Part shown: in pieces, positions 55,583 to 64,000 of the stretch
How the letters are laid out: the number at the start of each line of letters is the position of its first letter
Numbering within the stretch: position 1 is the first letter of the stretch
DNA from: Nakamurella endophytica
Lineage (GTDB): Bacteria; Actinomycetota; Actinomycetes; Mycobacteriales; Nakamurellaceae
DNA: 64,000 nucleotides
NCBI RefSeq assembly: GCF_014646215.1
Contig: NZ_BMNA01000003.1
Location: 1-64,000, forward strand
Reading direction: 5' to 3'
Program-made: the position numbers and the translations under genes
Notes under the pieces: model-generated
The model's database searches: none
The model's input: only the letters and a program-made list of their open reading frames with translations
Told to the model about the DNA's origin: nothing

Positions 55583-58500
55583 GTGACCCAGCGGCTGGTG
55601 CACCGGCCGGCGCGCGGCCTGCCCGAGGCACCGGCGGACCGGCCGGTGGAGGTGCTGCCGCCGCCCGTCCTCCCGCAGCCCGGCGGCGGGGGCCAGGGCG
55701 TCCTGCAGGTGCTCATGCCCGTCCTCGGCGGGGCCGGTTCCCTGGTGGTGGTCGTCGCCAACCGCAGCCCGTTGATGCTGATCGCCGGTGGGGTCCTGCT
55801 GGCCGCGACCGTGCTCGGCGCGGTCGTGCTGTACCTGTCGCAGCGGACGGGTGCCGCCCGGCGCTCCGCCGACCTGCGGCGCCGCTACCTGGACTACCTG
55901 GACCGGATCCGCGGCGAGCTGGTCACCGCGGTCGCGGCGCAACGCAGGTCCGCGGTCGACCGCCACCCCGACCCGGAGACCCTGCCGCTGCTCGCCGCGG
56001 ACCCCCGGCGGCTCTGGGAACGCCGTCCCGGCGACCCCGACCACCTCGTCGTCCGGGTCGGGACCGGGACCGCACCGCTGTTCGCCCGGGTGACCACGGC
56101 CGCCACGCGGGACCCGGTGGCCGAGCCGGACCCGGTGACCGGCGCGGCGCTGCGCCGTCTCGTCGACCGCTCCCGCCTGGTCCCCGGCATGCCGGTCTGC
56201 CTGCCGCTGGCCGGGCGGGTCAGCCTGATCGGTCCGCCGGAGCCGCTGCGGGCGACCGTGACCGCCGCGCTCGCCCAGCTGGTCACCACCCACGGACCGC
56301 ACGAGGTGCGGCTGGTCACCTGCGTGCCGCGCCGCGCGGCCGGCTGGCTCGACTGGCTCAAATGGCTGCCGCACCAGCTGTCCGAGTCCCGGACGGACGG
56401 CGCCGCCCCGGCCCGGCTGGCCACCGAGCATCCGGACGACCTGGCCGTCCTGCTCGGGCCGGAGCTGCGCCGCCGCGCCGCCGCCGTCGCGCGGTCGGGC
56501 GGCGGACGCCCGGCGGATCCGGCCGCTCTCGGCCCCGCCCTGGTCGTCCTGCTGGACGGCACGGCGGGCCCCGCGCCGGACCCGTTCGCCGAGTTCCCGG
56601 CCGCCCGTTCACCCGCGGATCTCGGCGTGCATGTCCTGACGCTGGTGCACCGCCGGGAGGACGAGCCGGGCCGGGTCGACGTCCGGCTGTCGGTGGCCGG
56701 CGACGCTGTCCGCGTCGAGGACCTGCGGCGGGCGGCCGATCCGGACCTGGCGGACGTCCGCCGCCGGGCGGCGGGCGCCACCGCCGGGACGCCGGACCGG
56801 GTGCCGGGCTGGGCGGTCCAGGCGCTGCGCGCGGAGCTGTCCGCGGTCCGGCTGTCCACCGGCCCGGCGCCGGCCGCCGGGTCGGGACCGACCCCGACCC
56901 GGCCGACCCCTGTTGCCGACCTGCTGGACCTGGCCGACCCCGGCACGCTGGATCCCCGCGCCGGGTGGTCCGGCCCCCGTGACCCGGCGGACCTGCTGCG
57001 GGTGCCGATCGGGCGCGGCCCGGCCGGCGAGCGGATCGTGCTGGACCTCAAGGAACCGGCGCAGGGCGGCATGGGTCCGCACGGCCTGTGCGTGGGCGCC
57101 ACCGGGTCCGGCAAGTCGGAACTGCTGCGCACGCTGGTGCTCTCGCTGGCGTGTGCGCACCCGCCGGAGCTGTTGTCCACCGTGCTCGTCGACTACAAGG
57201 GCGGTGCGACCTTCGCCGGGCTGGAGGCGCTCCCGCACTGCGCCGCGATGATCTCCAACCTGTCCGCGGACGCCGGGCTGGTGGACCGGATGCACGACGC
57301 CCTGTTCGGCGAGATCACTCGGCGGCAACGGGTTCTGGCCGACGCCGGCAACCTGCCGCACCGCACGGAGTACCAGCGGCGCCGGGACCGGGGCGACCCG
57401 GCGTGCGCGGCGCCGCTGCCCGCGCTGCTGGTGGTCGTCGACGAGTTCGGCGAGCTGCTCACCGCCAGGCCCGACTTCATCGAGCTGTTCCTGGCGATCG
57501 GCCGCGTCGGCCGGTCGATCGGCGTCCACCTGCTGCTCGCCAGCCAGCGCCTGGAAGAGGGCCGGCTGCGCGGGCTGGAGTCGTTCCTGTCGTACCGGCT
57601 GGGCCTGCGCACCTTCAACGCCGCGGAGTCGCGGACGGTGCTCGGCGTGCCGGACGCCTACGAGCTGCCGCCCGAGCCGGGCACGGGCTATCTGAAGGTC
57701 GACACCACAGTGTTCCAGCGCTTCCGGTCGGGTTACGTCTCGGCTCGGTACCGGCCGCCGGCCGAGGTGCGTCCCGCCGCGGACACGCCACCGGTGGCGA
57801 TGCCCTACCCCTACTTCAACGACACCGCCGGATACCTGGCCGCGCTGTGCGGGTCGGCGACACCCCGGCCGGTGGACCTGCCGCCGGTGGACGACCCTGC
57901 CCCGACGGTGCTCGACGTGGTGGTGCGCCGGCTCGCGGAGGCCGCCGGCCGGGTGCCGCAGATCTGGTTGCCACCGCTGCCCGCCGCGCTGCCGCTGGAC
58001 GCCGTCGTCGGCGCACCCGCGCGACAACCCGGGTACGGGTTGCGGCTCGCCGGGTCGCTGCCCCGCCCCGAGACCCACTGCACGGCCGGGGTCAGCGACA
58101 CGGCCGGGGTCAGCGACACGGCCGGGGTCAGCGACATGCCCGGGGTCAGCGACACGACCACCGCCACCGCGCCGCGGACGGGTCGGCTGCGGGTGGCGCT
58201 GGGACTGGTCGACCGGCCCGCGGAGCAGCGGCAGGAACCGCTGGTGCTCGACCTGGCAGCGTCGGCCGGGCACCTGGCCGTGCTCGGCGCGCCGCAGACC
58301 GGGAAGTCGACGGCGCTGCGCACCCTGGTGCTGTCGGCCGCGCTGTCGCACCGGCCCGGCGAGGTCGCCTTCTACTGCCTGGACCTGGGCGGTGGCGGGC
58401 TGCGACTGCTGGCCGGACTGCCGCACGTGGCCGGTGTCGCACCGCGGACCGACCCGGAGCGGGTGCGCCGCACGGTCGCCGAGGTGACGACCGCGCTCGC

Positions 58501-59770
58501 CCGGCGCGAGTCCTTGTTCGCGCAGCACGGGATCGAGTCGGTGGACGACCTGCGCCACCGCTGGCGCAGCGGCCGGCTGCCCGACCTGCCGGTCGCCGAC
58601 CTGGTGCTGGTGGTCGACGACCATCCGGTGCTGCGCGCCGACTTCGAGGACCTCGTCGAGCCGGTGCAGGAGCTGGCCGCGCGGGGCGCCGGCTACGGGA
58701 TCCACGTCGTCGTCGCCGCGGGTCGCTGGTCCGATCTGCGGATGCAGCTGCAGGCGGCGATCGGCACCCGGATCGAGTTCCGGTTGAACGACCCGGGCGA
58801 CTCGGTCGTCGACCGGAGGTCCGCCGCCGCTGTCCGACCCGGTACGCCCGGCCGGTGCGTGATCGCCGGCGGCCTGCAGGCCCAGGTGGCCCTGCCCGTG
58901 GTCGCCGGCGGCCCGCCGGGCGAGGCGACCGGGCCGCGGGACACCGCCGCCCTGGTCGCGGCGGTCGCCGACGCCTGGACCGGTCCGCCCGTCCCGCCCG
59001 TCCGGCTGGTCCCGACAGTGGTCGACCTCGCCGAGCTGGCCGGCCGGCCCGATGTCCCGGACGGCCTCGTGCTGGGTGTGGACGCCACCGACCTGAGCCC
59101 GGTGCTGCTGGACCCGACCGGCGCCGATCGGCACCTGCTGGTGGTCGGGGACGCCGAGGCCGGCAAGACCTCGTTCCTGCGGCTGCTGGTCCACGAGGTC
59201 ACCCGGAGGTGGTCCGACCAGGAGGCCGTCCTCGCCGTGGTCGACGTGCGCCGGACGCTGCTGGACGCGGTGCCCGAGGCCTACCTCGGCGCCTACGCCG
59301 GCACGGTGCAGGCGGCAGCCGGGATGGCGCTCGGTCTGGCCGACGAGCTCCGCCGGCGCCTACCACCGGACGACGTCCCCGCCGCGGTGCTGCGCGCCCG
59401 GTCGTGGTGGAGCGGTCCCGACATCTACGTGCTCGTCGACGACCTCGACCTGCTGGGGTCCGGGGGGCCGGGTCCGCTGGCGCCGCTCATCGAGTTCCTG
59501 CCCCAGTCGCGGGATCTCGGCCTGCACCTGGTGGTGTGCCGGCGCTCGGGAGGCGTCGGCCGGGCCCTCTACGAACCGCTGCTGCAGCGCCTGCGCGACG
59601 TTGGCGCCACGGCCGTGCTGCTGTCCGGGGACCGCCAGGAGGGGCCGATCCACCCCGGTGTCCACCTGTCGCCGCAGCCGGCCGGCCGCGGGCTGCTGGC
59701 CCGCCGCGGGCGCCCTCCGCAGCCGGTGCAGCTCGCCTACCCGGGCGCCGCCGACAGCACCGCGCCCTAG
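55583..59770 (+). CDS. eccC: EccC-like type VII secretion ATPase
   Basis: 1395 residues. Two N-terminal membrane segments (about 38-88) are followed by three FtsK/SpoIIIE ATPase domains, with P-loops GATGSGKSE (near 505), GAPQTGKST (near 900) and GDAEAGKTS (near 1187). Walker B of the first is LLVVVDEFGE, of the second LVLVVDDHP, of the third YVLVDDLDLL. This is a fused EccCa-EccCb, the motor of ESX secretion that recognises WXG100 substrates by their C-terminal signal. A TAGVSD repeat is inserted before the second domain. GTG start. The stop overlaps the convergent glycosidase stop in the palindrome CTAG. Confidence 0.95.
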   Translation: MTQRLVHRPARGLPEAPADRPVEVLPPPVLPQPGGGGQGVLQVLMPVLGGAGSLVVVVANRSPLMLIAGGVLLAATVLGAVVLYLSQRTGAARRSADLRRRYLDYLDRIRGELVTAVAAQRRSAVDRHPDPETLPLLAADPRRLWERRPGDPDHLVVRVGTGTAPLFARVTTAATRDPVAEPDPVTGAALRRLVDRSRLVPGMPVCLPLAGRVSLIGPPEPLRATVTAALAQLVTTHGPHEVRLVTCVPRRAAGWLDWLKWLPHQLSESRTDGAAPARLATEHPDDLAVLLGPELRRRAAAVARSGGGRPADPAALGPALVVLLDGTAGPAPDPFAEFPAARSPADLGVHVLTLVHRREDEPGRVDVRLSVAGDAVRVEDLRRAADPDLADVRRRAAGATAGTPDRVPGWAVQALRAELSAVRLSTGPAPAAGSGPTPTRPTPVADLLDLADPGTLDPRAGWSGPRDPADLLRVPIGRGPAGERIVLDLKEPAQGGMGPHGLCVGATGSGKSELLRTLVLSLACAHPPELLSTVLVDYKGGATFAGLEALPHCAAMISNLSADAGLVDRMHDALFGEITRRQRVLADAGNLPHRTEYQRRRDRGDPACAAPLPALLVVVDEFGELLTARPDFIELFLAIGRVGRSIGVHLLLASQRLEEGRLRGLESFLSYRLGLRTFNAAESRTVLGVPDAYELPPEPGTGYLKVDTTVFQRFRSGYVSARYRPPAEVRPAADTPPVAMPYPYFNDTAGYLAALCGSATPRPVDLPPVDDPAPTVLDVVVRRLAEAAGRVPQIWLPPLPAALPLDAVVGAPARQPGYGLRLAGSLPRPETHCTAGVSDTAGVSDTAGVSDMPGVSDTTTATAPRTGRLRVALGLVDRPAEQRQEPLVLDLAASAGHLAVLGAPQTGKSTALRTLVLSAALSHRPGEVAFYCLDLGGGGLRLLAGLPHVAGVAPRTDPERVRRTVAEVTTALARRESLFAQHGIESVDDLRHRWRSGRLPDLPVADLVLVVDDHPVLRADFEDLVEPVQELAARGAGYGIHVVVAAGRWSDLRMQLQAAIGTRIEFRLNDPGDSVVDRRSAAAVRPGTPGRCVIAGGLQAQVALPVVAGGPPGEATGPRDTAALVAAVADAWTGPPVPPVRLVPTVVDLAELAGRPDVPDGLVLGVDATDLSPVLLDPTGADRHLLVVGDAEAGKTSFLRLLVHEVTRRWSDQEAVLAVVDVRRTLLDAVPEAYLGAYAGTVQAAAGMALGLADELRRRLPPDDVPAAVLRARSWWSGPDIYVLVDDLDLLGSGGPGPLAPLIEFLPQSRDLGLHLVVCRRSGGVGRALYEPLLQRLRDVGATAVLLSGDRQEGPIHPGVHLSPQPAGRGLLARRGRPPQPVQLAYPGAADSTAP
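58082..58153. repeat. 18-bp minisatellite, four copies, in eccC
   Basis: Four copies of an ACGGCCGGGGTCAGCGAC-type unit (58082, 58100, 58118, 58136) encode TAGVSD x3 and a variant MPGVSD, between ATPase domains 1 and 2. In frame. Confidence 0.9.
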
Positions 59771-61500
59771 CCCCGCGAGGCCGCCGCTCGGGCGCGGACC
59801 TCCCGGTCTCCGGCGAGCAGGAGGTAGGCGCTCGCGGTCCAGGTGTAGGCGCGGTCCCGCAGCCCCGCGCCGCTGACGGCGTCGAAGTTCTCCGCGAAGC
59901 CGGACCTCTCGCACAGCCGCAGGAACCGGTCGGCGACCTCGTCGGCCAGCTCGGCGTACCCGGCGCGCCGCAGGCCGTCCTCGAGCAGCACGGTGGACGG
60001 CGCCCAGACCGGTCCGCGCCAGTAGCCGTCCGGCAGGTACCGGGCGGACCCGACCGGCTCGGTCGCCAGGCCCCAGTCGGTGAGATGGGCGGGCAGTCGA
60101 GCGACCAGCCGGCCGGCGATGTGCGCCGGCAGCCGCTCCCCCAGCACCAGGGGCAGGAGGTTGAGCAGGCTGTCGGCGTGGGACAGCGCTCCGGTCGTCG
60201 CGTCCTTGGCCGCGAAACGGTCGCCGTCCCACAGCTGTTCGACGAGCGCCTGCAACATCCCGTCGGCCAGCCCGGTCCACTCCTCGCTGTCCGCGACGAG
60301 CCCGAGCTCGGCGGCGAGTCCGGCCAGCACCTCCAGCTGCAGCACCAGGAACGCGGCCAGATCGGCGGTCTCGACCACTCTGGCGGCGTCGAAGACCGTG
60401 GCGTTGTCCCAGCCGCTGTCGTTGCCGTGCTGGTAGTGCGCGAGGGCGTGGCCCGGCGCCCGCCGGCGGTCGAGCCAGAACCGGGTCCAGCGGGAGAGCC
60501 GCCGGTACACCTCGTGCAGGGTGTCCGCGGTGAGGTCGCCGGGCAGCCGCCGGCGCAGATCCCGCAGCGCCCATCCATGCACGGGTGGTTTGACGAAGTT
60601 GTGGAGCACCTCGGAGTGGGTCACCGAGTCCGGCAGCGCACCGCCGGGCTCCTGGTGGTCGAAGGGCGTGAGGAACTGGCCCAGCGCCAGCTCGGGACGC
60701 GCGCCGGCCAGGGCCAGCGCGTTGAAGCAGTGGTCCCAGCTCCAGACCTTGTCCATCCAGTGCTTGGACATCAGGACCGCGGGTCGGCGCAGGAAGCCGG
60801 CGCTGTCGACGGTCGCGGACCACACCACGTAGGCCGCGAGGGCGGCGGCCGGTGTGCGGTCGCTGCGCCACGGGGCCACGTCGTCGAGGAACCGCGAGAA
60901 CTCGCCGCCGATCCGGTGCCGGACCTCGTCGAAGCTGCTCGCGGGTACGTACGGCTCCCGCGACGTGGCGAACTCCTCGATCGCGATCTCCCAGTCACCG
61001 GATCCGTCCGGCGCGACGACCGCTCGGCGGTCCGCGCTGCCCAGGGCCTGGTCACCCGACACGTGTGTCCGCCCGGCCACGGTCGTGATCCGGTACCGGT
61101 GTCCGGTCTCGTACGACGTGTGCACCAGCGACCCGTCGACGGGGTCGACGAACGAGTAGGAGCCGCTGAACGGAGTGAGCGTCGACGTGGCCGCATCCAG
61201 GTGCAGGCTCGCGCCGCGCCCACGGATCCGGATCGTGTCGACCGCTTCGAAGGCGGCCTCGATGCGGACCCCGTCCGCCCGCCAGGTCAGGGACTCCGGC
61301 GTCGCGACGATCTCCGTGTCGACGCGGCGGCCGTCGAGGTGGGGGCTCAGCGCCAGCACCGGGTGCAGCCCGATCCGGTGACTGACCAGGTGGACGTCCC
61401 GTTCCGTGCGGTGTTCCGCCACCACCGGGGACAGGCAGAGCCAGGAGCCGGAGAGGGAGAAGGGCGTCTCGAGGATCGAGTAGGTGACGGTGTCGGTCAC
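59767..61500 (-). CDS. MGH1-type glycoside hydrolase ((alpha/alpha)6 barrel)
   Basis: 577 residues from GTG. An N-terminal beta domain (about 1-190) leads into an (alpha/alpha)6 barrel of the GH37/GH63-like clan. Visible segments are VLMSKHWMDKVWSWDHCFNALAL (acid region), TPFDHQEPGGALPDSVTH, NDSGWDNATVFD (Asp) and YWRGPVWAPSTVLLEDGL (Glu/Trp of the family). No secretion signal, so it acts on oligosaccharides inside the cell, such as trehalose, glucans or glucosylglycerate. The substrate is unknown. It lies between eccC (convergent) and the WXG100 genes (upstream, same strand). Confidence 0.85.
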   Translation of the reverse strand: MTDTVTYSILETPFSLSGSWLCLSPVVAEHRTERDVHLVSHRIGLHPVLALSPHLDGRRVDTEIVATPESLTWRADGVRIEAAFEAVDTIRIRGRGASLHLDAATSTLTPFSGSYSFVDPVDGSLVHTSYETGHRYRITTVAGRTHVSGDQALGSADRRAVVAPDGSGDWEIAIEEFATSREPYVPASSFDEVRHRIGGEFSRFLDDVAPWRSDRTPAAALAAYVVWSATVDSAGFLRRPAVLMSKHWMDKVWSWDHCFNALALAGARPELALGQFLTPFDHQEPGGALPDSVTHSEVLHNFVKPPVHGWALRDLRRRLPGDLTADTLHEVYRRLSRWTRFWLDRRRAPGHALAHYQHGNDSGWDNATVFDAARVVETADLAAFLVLQLEVLAGLAAELGLVADSEEWTGLADGMLQALVEQLWDGDRFAAKDATTGALSHADSLLNLLPLVLGERLPAHIAGRLVARLPAHLTDWGLATEPVGSARYLPDGYWRGPVWAPSTVLLEDGLRRAGYAELADEVADRFLRLCERSGFAENFDAVSGAGLRDRAYTWTASAYLLLAGDREVRARAAASRG

Positions 61501-61763
61501 GGTTGCCTGGCCTTCCGCTCGGCGCGTCCGATCGGGAGCCGAGGGCGGCGTGGTCGTCCCCGGTACCTCGATGGTGACCACCGTGCCGCAGGCCGTCCCG
61601 GCGGGGGGAGGCGCCGACGTGCGGGTGCGTCCGGCGGACAGCGGCAGGCCGAGGACCCCGGCCGGTTCCGACCCGTCCGTCCGGCGCAGGACCGCCTCGC
61701 TCCACGCCTGGGACCGGGCGCGTCGTCGGGCGGACGCCCGACCGGCCGGCGACCGCCGCCCAC
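61501..61763. other. Spacer between glycosidase and WXG100 genes
   Basis: 263 bp. The only readings are the low-complexity N-terminal extension of the glycosidase frame and antisense shadows. I see no gene here; it should hold the glycosidase promoter. Confidence 0.4.
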
Positions 61764-62057
61764 TCAGTGCACCGACAGCGCTCCCCGGACCTGCGCCCGC
61801 ATGTCCCGCACCGACGTGGTCGTGGACTCCAGCGCCCGCGTCACGGCTCCGAGGATCTCCTGCACGGTCCCGGCCGCCCGGTCCCAGCGGGCCTGGACGG
61901 CCGCGTAGGTCTCCTGCTCGTCGCCGTCCCACTGGGAGCGGACTCCGGCGACGAAACCGCCGAGGTCGGCCAGGGAGACCTCGAGGCCACGGACGACGCC
62001 GGCCAGGTCGGTGCCGGCGGCCTCGGCCGTCGCCTCGTTGTACGAGAAAACGCTCAT
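61764..62057 (-). CDS. WXG100-family protein (EsxA/B-like)
   Basis: 97 residues, typical length. The central turn carries Trp-Asp-Gly in SQWDGDEQETY (near residue 43), with a helical hairpin on each side. A C-terminal export signal of YxxxD/E type is not clear. WXG100 proteins pair as dimers and are exported by EccC. ATG start with GGAG upstream. It lies 109 bp downstream of the second WXG100 gene on the same strand. Confidence 0.92.
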   Translation of the reverse strand: MSVFSYNEATAEAAGTDLAGVVRGLEVSLADLGGFVAGVRSQWDGDEQETYAAVQARWDRAAGTVQEILGAVTRALESTTTSVRDMRAQVRGALSVH

Positions 62058-62166
62058 CGTGGATCTCCTCGGTCTGCTCGGGTGGGTCGGGTGGGCGGCC
62101 GGCGCCGGGTGGAGCGGCCGGCGACCGGCGCGGCCGGACGGCGCGCGATCGCCGGACCGCAGCGGA

Positions 62167-62502
62167 TCAGGAGCGGAACCGCGCGCCGTCCCAGTCCGAG
62201 GCGCCGTGCACCGCGGCCAGTGCGGCGGTCTGCTGGGACTCGTAGCGGTCGTAGAGCCCTCCGGCGTCGCGGACGCAGGACCGGATGGCACCGAGCGCCC
62301 GGTTGAGGTCCGCGACCGCGGCGTTCCACGCCTCGGTGAGCCGGCTCCAGCTCGCGTAGGACGAGCCGCGCCACTCGGCCGGCAGCGGTTCGACGGCGGC
62401 CAGGAACGCGGCGGCCTGTGCGTTCATCGACGCCTCCGCCGTCTCCAGATGGGTCGCGTGCCGGTTGACGGCGTCGTCGCGGACCGCGAACTTCGGACCC
62501 AT
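62167..62502 (-). CDS. WXG100-family protein (second of the pair)
   Basis: 111 residues. The Trp-Arg-Gly turn is in PAEWRGSSYASW (near residue 44), flanked by two helices (AVNRHATHLETAEASMNAQAAAFLA and TEAWNAAVADLNRALGAIR). The C-terminal segment contains YDRYESQQT, which could take the role of the YxxxD/E export signal. Likely heterodimer partner of the gene at 61764. ATG start with GAGAGGGG upstream. Confidence 0.9.
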   Translation of the reverse strand: MGPKFAVRDDAVNRHATHLETAEASMNAQAAAFLAAVEPLPAEWRGSSYASWSRLTEAWNAAVADLNRALGAIRSCVRDAGGLYDRYESQQTAALAAVHGASDWDGARFRS

Positions 62503-62712
62503 GGCCAGCCCCTCTCGCTCGGGTGCCCCTCCGGCGGCCGGCTGGCGCCGCGCAGGTCACCGGCGAACCGTAGGAGCCGCGGGTGCGCCCGGGTCGGGGT
62601 TGTCCACAGCGCCGGCAGGTGCCGTCGGGGGCGGTCCCGGGAGGACTCGGGCCACGTCGCGCACGCCGGGGTCGGGCCCGCTCGTCGCGAGGGCACCTGA
62701 CAAGGTGGGGCG

Positions 62713-63372
62713 GTGGCACCACAGGTCGCCGTCTTCGACGTGCTCGGCACGGTCCTCGACGAACGCAGCGGATTCCGAGCCGCACTCACCGCGGTCGACG
62801 CCCGGCTCGACGACCCGGACGGTCTCGTCGACCGCTGGCTCGACCGGATCAGCGCGCGCGTGGCGGCGATCGCCGCCGGCACGGCCGGCTGGCGTCCGTG
62901 GGAGGACCTGATCGACGAGGGGCTGGCCGAGGTGGCACCCGAGGTCCACCGGCACCACGGTCGCGAGCTGGCGACCGTCGGTCGGCGCCTGCCCGCGTGG
63001 CCGGACAGCGCCCGCGGCATCGCCGCGCTGCGGGGGACGTGCCGGGTGGTCGCCCTGTCCAACGCCGGGCTGCTGCCGCTCGTCGACTGCTCCAGGGCGG
63101 CGGGCATCACCTGGGATGCGGTGCTGTCGGCCGGCATGGTCCGCTCCACGAAGCCGGACCCGCAGGTCTACGGCTTCCTGCTGGACCAGCTCGGTCTCGA
63201 TCCCGCGGAGGTCGTCATGGTCGCCGCGCACCCGTGGGACCTGCGGGCCGCCGCCGAGCAGGGTCTGCGGACCGCCTACGTCCGGCGTCCCGACGGGGAG
63301 CCGGACGGCCGGGACGACTGGGACTGGTCCGTCGGCGACCTGGTCGAGCTGTCGACGGCCCTGCGCGACTGA
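62713..63372 (+). CDS. HAD-family hydrolase (haloacid dehalogenase type II-like)
   Basis: 219 residues. Motif I is VFDVLGTVLDERS (nucleophile Asp near residue 9), motif II VVALSNAG, motif III Lys in STKPDPQVYGF, and motif IV MVAAHPWDLRAAAEQGL. The type II haloacid dehalogenase pattern (AHPWDL) is clear. True dehalogenase or phosphatase activity cannot be told. GTG start. It is divergent from the WXG100 gene. Confidence 0.88.
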   Translation: MAPQVAVFDVLGTVLDERSGFRAALTAVDARLDDPDGLVDRWLDRISARVAAIAAGTAGWRPWEDLIDEGLAEVAPEVHRHHGRELATVGRRLPAWPDSARGIAALRGTCRVVALSNAGLLPLVDCSRAAGITWDAVLSAGMVRSTKPDPQVYGFLLDQLGLDPAEVVMVAAHPWDLRAAAEQGLRTAYVRRPDGEPDGRDDWDWSVGDLVELSTALRD

Positions 63373-63442
63373 CCGCACCGCCGGCCCCGGGGTCACCGAC
63401 CGCACCGGCTTACCGGCAGGCACCGGCAGGCCGGGCGCCGCG

Positions 63443-64000
63443 TCAGGACCCCGACGCGCCCGCCCGCTGCAGCAGGGTCGCCACCACCACCAGCCCGTCG
63501 ACGACCGAGCCCCGCCCCATCCGGTCGATCCGGCCGTCCCGCAGCGCTGCCGCCCGGCGCAGCACCGTGGCCGACGGATCCGTCCGGCCGCGCCGGAGCG
63601 ACGGCCCGGCCCGGTCCACCAGCACCACGGACACCTCCCGGTTCGCCAGGGGCGCGGGACCGCGTGCGATCCGGTCCCGCACGGCCGCCACCCGGTGGCC
63701 CGCGTCCGCACCTGCTCCGGCGACCACCACGACGTGCTCCACCACGGCCAGGACGCCGGCGAACAGATCGGGGTCGCTGGCCACCGACGGCGTGTCCACC
63801 AGCACCAGGTCGGTGCGCTGCTCCAACCGGACGAGCGCGGCCCGCAGCGCCGTGGCGGTGACGGGGCCGTCCGCCGGCCCGACGCCGAGCACGGGCACCG
63901 CGGCACCCGGGGTGCGGGCCGCCCGCACGGCGGCCCGGGACACCGGCCCGCCGGGTTCGCCGGGTTCCGGCAGCAACCGGGCCAGCCCCGCCCGCTGCGG
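63443..64000 (-). CDS. ParA/CpsD-like ATPase, 5' part outside window
   Basis: The C-terminal 185 residues of a longer protein, since the frame continues without a stop to base 64000. The visible part has RTDLVLVDTPSVASDPDLFAGVLAVVEHVVVVAGAG, equivalent to Walker B and the following strand of MinD/CpsD-type P-loop ATPases. The Walker A must lie beyond the window. Candidates are a tyrosine-kinase-like polysaccharide regulator or an ESX-associated ParA-like protein. An apparent start at 63976 is probably internal. Confidence 0.6.
   Translation of the reverse strand, partial: PQRAGLARLLPEPGEPGGPVSRAAVRAARTPGAAVPVLGVGPADGPVTATALRAALVRLEQRTDLVLVDTPSVASDPDLFAGVLAVVEHVVVVAGAGADAGHRVAAVRDRIARGPAPLANREVSVVLVDRAGPSLRRGRTDPSATVLRRAAALRDGRIDRMGRGSVVDGLVVVATLLQRAGASGS

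Noticed and set aside
57088..61908. Open frame of 1606 codons on the plus strand
   Set aside because: It runs across eccC in another frame and antisense to the glycosidase; the composition is Arg/Ala/Pro-rich with no motifs.

Overview
The window is about 75% GC, packed with long shadow reading frames, and rich in GTG starts. Its gene content is typical of a free-living actinobacterium: an ESX/type VII secretion core, a TldD/TldE pair, GTP-dependent phosphoenolpyruvate carboxykinase, a stand-alone LigD polymerase-like protein, a class F sortase, TerD proteins and an EtfD-like ETF oxidoreductase. A Nakamurella/Geodermatophilus/Frankia-type lineage would fit, but I cannot fix the genus from sequence alone. 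There are no phage genes, insertion sequences, CRISPR arrays or rRNA. The only RNA gene seen is tRNA-Gly(CCC).

Layout. 0-14 kb: a helical hypothetical protein, a Trypco1-like protein, the EtfD-like Fe-S oxidoreductase, an orphan tryptophan 2,3-dioxygenase, a VOC/HxlR pair with a good operator candidate, dCTP deaminase, a GNAT, tRNA-Gly, a septum-formation-like protein, a DinB protein, an aspartyl-protease-like lipoprotein, a sortase, and a Pol I-type polymerase lacking the 5' nuclease. 13.6-19.5 kb: a FadE5-like acyl-CoA dehydrogenase, a type-5 uracil-DNA glycosylase, a second septum-formation paralogue, an MFS transporter and a GNAT. 19.6-25.9 kb: a soluble transhydrogenase followed by two TerD-domain genes, a GroES-like protein, a methyltransferase pair and an overlooked 49-residue gene. 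26-31.5 kb: a hydrolase/TetR operon and a branched-chain 2-oxoacid dehydrogenase operon (E1 alpha, E1 beta, E2; no E3 here). 31.8-38 kb: CoxG-like protein, PEPCK, TldE, TldD.

38-46.3 kb is the most unusual stretch. Two dynamin-like GTPases are followed on the same strand by two acidic proteins built from repeated Asp-rich calcium-loop-like modules without signal peptides, plus a small Ala/Pro-rich protein translationally coupled to one of them. 46.4-51.6 kb: a small hypothetical, the LigD polymerase-like protein, a LolA-fold membrane protein coupled to an ABC transporter, and an anchored lipase-like protein. 51.7-62.5 kb is an ESX locus: an Hsp70-like ATPase fused to a membrane segment and outer domain, EccD, EccC, an MGH1-type glycoside hydrolase, and two WXG100 proteins. 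EccB, EccE and mycosin are not in the window. The right end has a HAD hydrolase and a truncated ParA/CpsD-like ATPase.

Functional links. Short dyads with the same TTAC-GGC-GTAA-like core lie in front of the EtfD-like gene and the acyl-CoA dehydrogenase. These two proteins act at consecutive steps of fatty-acid oxidation, so a shared regulator is plausible. Many genes carry in-frame minisatellites with units of 9 to 24 bp, including two identical five-copy 9-bp arrays about 37.5 kb apart.
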